Shown piece by piece: positions 61,170-64,000 of a stretch of DNA of 64,000 bases. Position numbers and translations under genes: made by a program. A model generated the notes under the pieces. It searched no databases. It had not been told where the DNA came from and worked only from the letters and a program-made list of their open reading frames with translations. Source of the stretch: Parus major (taxonomy: Eukaryota > Chordata > Aves > Passeriformes > Paridae); the NCBI RefSeq assembly GCF_001522545.3, contig NC_031770.1, forward strand, positions 30,123,226 through 30,187,225, in the 5' to 3' direction. Each line of letters starts with the position of its first letter. Position 1 is the first letter of the stretch.

Positions 61170-62520
61170 GAGAGTAATAACTTCTGTGCCTGTCTTTGTT
61201 ACGGCCTCTGTGCCAAATATTAACTTACTTTTCATTATCTTTTTTTTTTTTTTCATTTATCTTTTTTTTTTTTGACAGACAGAAACCCTGTACAACAGCA
61301 TAGAGAACCCGAGAATGGGAATTTTCAAACTTATCTCTTCACATAATTTTCCTCTAATTGTTGGCAGGGCTTTTGGTCCCGTTAACTGTAGATGAATTGC
61401 AAAAAGTCTCTGAATCTCAAAGCAGTTGTTAGGCATCCTTCGTTATCCCCCTCCAGAACCTGCCTGCTGTTACTCGACCACAACACTCTTCCAGTGTCAG
61501 AGAGGGGAAAGAGGCAGAAAAGGGGTTGCTGGAGTGGGAAGCAGATAAACACAGCACACAAACCCTCTAATTTAGTGAGAGAAGGTAGAGGCAGTGAGGA
61601 CTTTCTGTAGGCTTAGGAACAGTAGGAATGCTGTTATCAGCCAGAGATAATTAAAGATACTATAATGAAGGCAGGGAGTCATAGGCATTATGTCAAGATT
61701 TCCACTCTGTATTTGAAAATCCACAGCATGTGGACTTAAATAAAGGTGATTGCCAGAAGAAGTAACTGATGAATCTGCTAAACATTATCTATTAGGATAT
61801 GATATAAATATATCTAGGAGTTTTGAGAGGGCTGGCTCAGGAAATGTCTGTTTTTAATGAACCTGGGAGTGCTGGCAATATTGCAGATGACTGCAAAGGT
61901 CTTAGGTTTTGCCAGTGCCTTTTCATCCCTTTAGAGGGGTGTGACAGGAAGATAGATAGTTGCAAACTGAACAACCTGAAATTAATACCTGCCAAAATAG
62001 TGCACAGGGAAATATGAGGTTCTAACTGGAAATATAATTAATATCAGGCAACTTAGCTTTCAAGGAGATAGAGCCTACTAAACAAAACAACTTTCATTTT
62101 GTATGTGATTACAAATTCCTTTGTTGACAGAGACTGGAGAGAGATAATGTGCTTTTGCACTGTGTTCAGCATACCGTAGCACAATATTTTGACTTGAGTC
62201 AAAAGGGGTAGGGAATGCTGACTGATGGGAGTGAGGTTTGTAGGAAATAGTCTGTGTCCAGTGTTATTTCTATTTCTTAATTGGTGATCTTGAAATAAAT
62301 ATAAAATTGATGCTGATAAAATCTGAGGATGACACACAAACTGAAGGAGTAGCCAATAATGATGGGGACAGAATGTTTACACACAGAGATAGGATGGTGC
62401 AGTCTGCAGTGCCCATTTCAATATTTTTAATGTTGCCAAACACCAAGTCATTCACCTGGATTGTAGGGAAACCAGTTTTGATACAGTCAACTCTTATTCA
62501 TGGCAGCCCTAGAACATGAT
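61170..62520. other. non-coding
   Basis: Two T-runs at 61240-61252 and 61263-61273. No gene or named repeat recognised. Confidence 0.55.
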
Positions 62521-62588
62521 CCCTTCCCTTCCCTTCCCTTCCCTTCCCTTCCCTTCCCTTCCCTTCCCTTCCCTTCCCTTCCCTTCCC
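62521..62588. repeat. (TTCCC)n pentanucleotide array
   Basis: Perfect CCCTT units up to the gap; the true array length is unknown because the assembly stops inside it. Confidence 0.97.
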
Positions 62589-62744
62589 NNNNNNNNNNNN
62601 NNNNNNNNNNNNNNNNNNNNNNNNNNNNNNNNNNNNNNNNNNNNNNNNNNNNNNNNNNNNNNNNNNNNNNNNNNNNNNNNNNNNNNNNNNNNNNNNNNNN
62701 NNNNNNNNNNNNNNNNNNNNNNNNNNNNNNNNNNNNNNNNNNNN
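62589..62744. other. assembly gap (156 N)
   Basis: Unknown bases between the TTCCC array and a short C-rich remnant (CTCCCCCTCCCC), so the gap almost certainly hides more of the same repeat. The open frames reported through the Ns are meaningless. Confidence 0.98.
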
Positions 62745-63885
62745 CTCCCCCTCCCCACTAATCATGCATCTTTCAGAACTTTTTTAGTGGATTATATACT
62801 ACCTCCTCTTTCCCCTGCTCTCCTCTCCTTTCTTTTTTTCTTTTCCCCCATCTTGAAATATTGAAATATCTGTTAGGGCAATACATTTGTATCCCATCAC
62901 TGACTGTTTTGCAAATGTTTTTTTGCCAGCACAGACTGTTTTTAGGTGGTTGCATATGTTAGTGTTAGTCTCTTACAGGTGAGAGTGACAGTGTTGTACC
63001 AGCAGTGAGTGAATCAGAGTTGGTGGAGGCAACTGTTGAGACCTGCTCTGTGCTCAGCACATGTCACTGTGCTGCTGACAGTACCCTTCTCCTTGTGTTC
63101 TTTTCCTAGCCGGGGGCAAGCTGATTAAAACAGCTCACATCATCCCTGAGCTTGGTGCTCGTGACTAAAAATTCATACATTGGCTGACAAATTACACCAA
63201 GTCAAATGTACATTTAAAGTTACTTGAAGCACTTTCTTGGACAACTGCCCTTCCCATTTCATTATTTGGGCAGTCTTGTACCATCTGTCTAAGCACAAGC
63301 CCAGCTTACTGCAGCTGGGTCTTCATTAATAGAATCTCAAGATTCAGTCTTCATGCTGCAAGGTTTGGAGGGTGATAAGCATCTCATACTGTCTTGGACA
63401 GGGTAAGAAAAATCACAGTAGTGGAATTTCTGCAGCATGTATTTGCTTCACAGCATCAAAAACTCGTATTTCTATAGAATAATGCAAAATGTGATACAGG
63501 AGGAGTCTATTTCCAGCTAATTATTAGGAATATCTTGAATCTTGAGTAAAAATCAAAAATCCTAACAGAGAAGTTGCAGGTATGAAAATGGATCCATTGA
63601 TAGATGGATCTATCTACTAACTACTTTAGTAGTTTTTTCCTCCTTGAAATGAAACAGAACTTACTCTAATGTAAGCCTGCAAAGTCTTGTGGAATACTTT
63701 ATGGTCACAGATTTAGAGTATGTTATCTCCACATGTCTTTTCATGGATCACTACACTGGGCAGATGTCAACCAGGGTGCTGGGGTCAAGTCCTGACTTGC
63801 AGGACTGGTCAGCTCTCCCGCTTCAAGATGCTCCTCTACGTTTATGGAACATGAACACATTTGTTGTAATCCTTCCCCCTGATGG
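62745..63885. other. non-coding
   Basis: AT-rich DNA with a pyrimidine-rich patch (62800-62850). Nothing recognised. Confidence 0.55.
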
Positions 63886-64000
63886 GACCCCTCTGTCCCA
63901 CCTCCCGTGGTGAGAGCCTGCTCGTCTCAGGGCACAGGCGGCAGAGGGGGTCCTGGAGTGGATACAACACGGACTCAAAGTATCTAGACACAGGAGGCTC
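63886..64000. other. GC-richer segment cut by the window end
   Basis: From about 63886 the sequence becomes richer in G+C, with CpGs and GGCGGCAGAGGGGG. It could be the edge of another LTR, a CpG-containing exon or nothing. Too short to decide. Confidence 0.3.

Noticed and set aside
62487..62787. Open frames running through the N gap
   Set aside because: They consist of TTCCC repeat and unknown bases.

Overview
The window looks like nuclear DNA of a bird, most likely a songbird. It carries several CR1 LINE 3' ends with their characteristic terminal motif, at least nine solo LTRs or LTR-like segments, one deleted endogenous retrovirus (ERV), AT-rich non-coding DNA and scaffold-style runs of N. 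I see no bacterial-type operon, no CRISPR array, and no rRNA or tRNA gene. The songbird placement rests partly on remembered repeat families and was not checked against a database.

Layout. Positions 1 to about 900 are a GC- and CpG-rich block that looks like a promoter/first-exon CpG island, with candidate 5' splice sites at 448 and 1156. From there to 64000 the DNA is mostly non-coding, as in a large intron or gene-poor intergenic region. The only long conserved protein-like sequence is retroviral. Three open stretches with splice-site-like borders (26819-26932, 56294-56392, 59419-59560) are the best hints of host exons. None matches a protein I recognise and their phases do not chain.

Mobile DNA dominates. 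Solo LTRs whose ends are supported by target-site duplications (TSDs): 4332-5745 (+, AGCAG), 15251-16013 (-, imperfect CATG), 27062-27746 (+, AAAAGG), 28436-29078 (+, TCTTC) and 60709-61169 (-, AGAGTAA nearby). Less sharply bounded LTRs: 7259-7733 and 34742-35219 (same family), 45174-45420 and 57340-57612. CR1 fragments lie at 2318-2597, 8112-8215, 19280-19478, 24632-24728, 34180-34568 (-), 47457-47614 and, older, 58880-58990 (-). Simple repeats include a long TATAT pentamer at 6858-7055 and a TTCCC array at 62521-62588 that runs into a gap.

The most interesting object is the provirus at 48443-50998. It has a perfect 18-base primer-binding site for tRNA-Phe, a betaretrovirus-like gag start broken by frameshifts and a stop, and a large deletion that removes most of capsid, all of pol and most of env SU. 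Downstream are a gammaretrovirus-type env TM with a CX6CC motif, a polypurine tract and one 3' LTR. It has no 5' LTR, yet the six bases GCCAGG sit both two bases before the primer-binding site and directly after the 3' LTR. That suggests an insertion that always lacked, or precisely lost, its left LTR.
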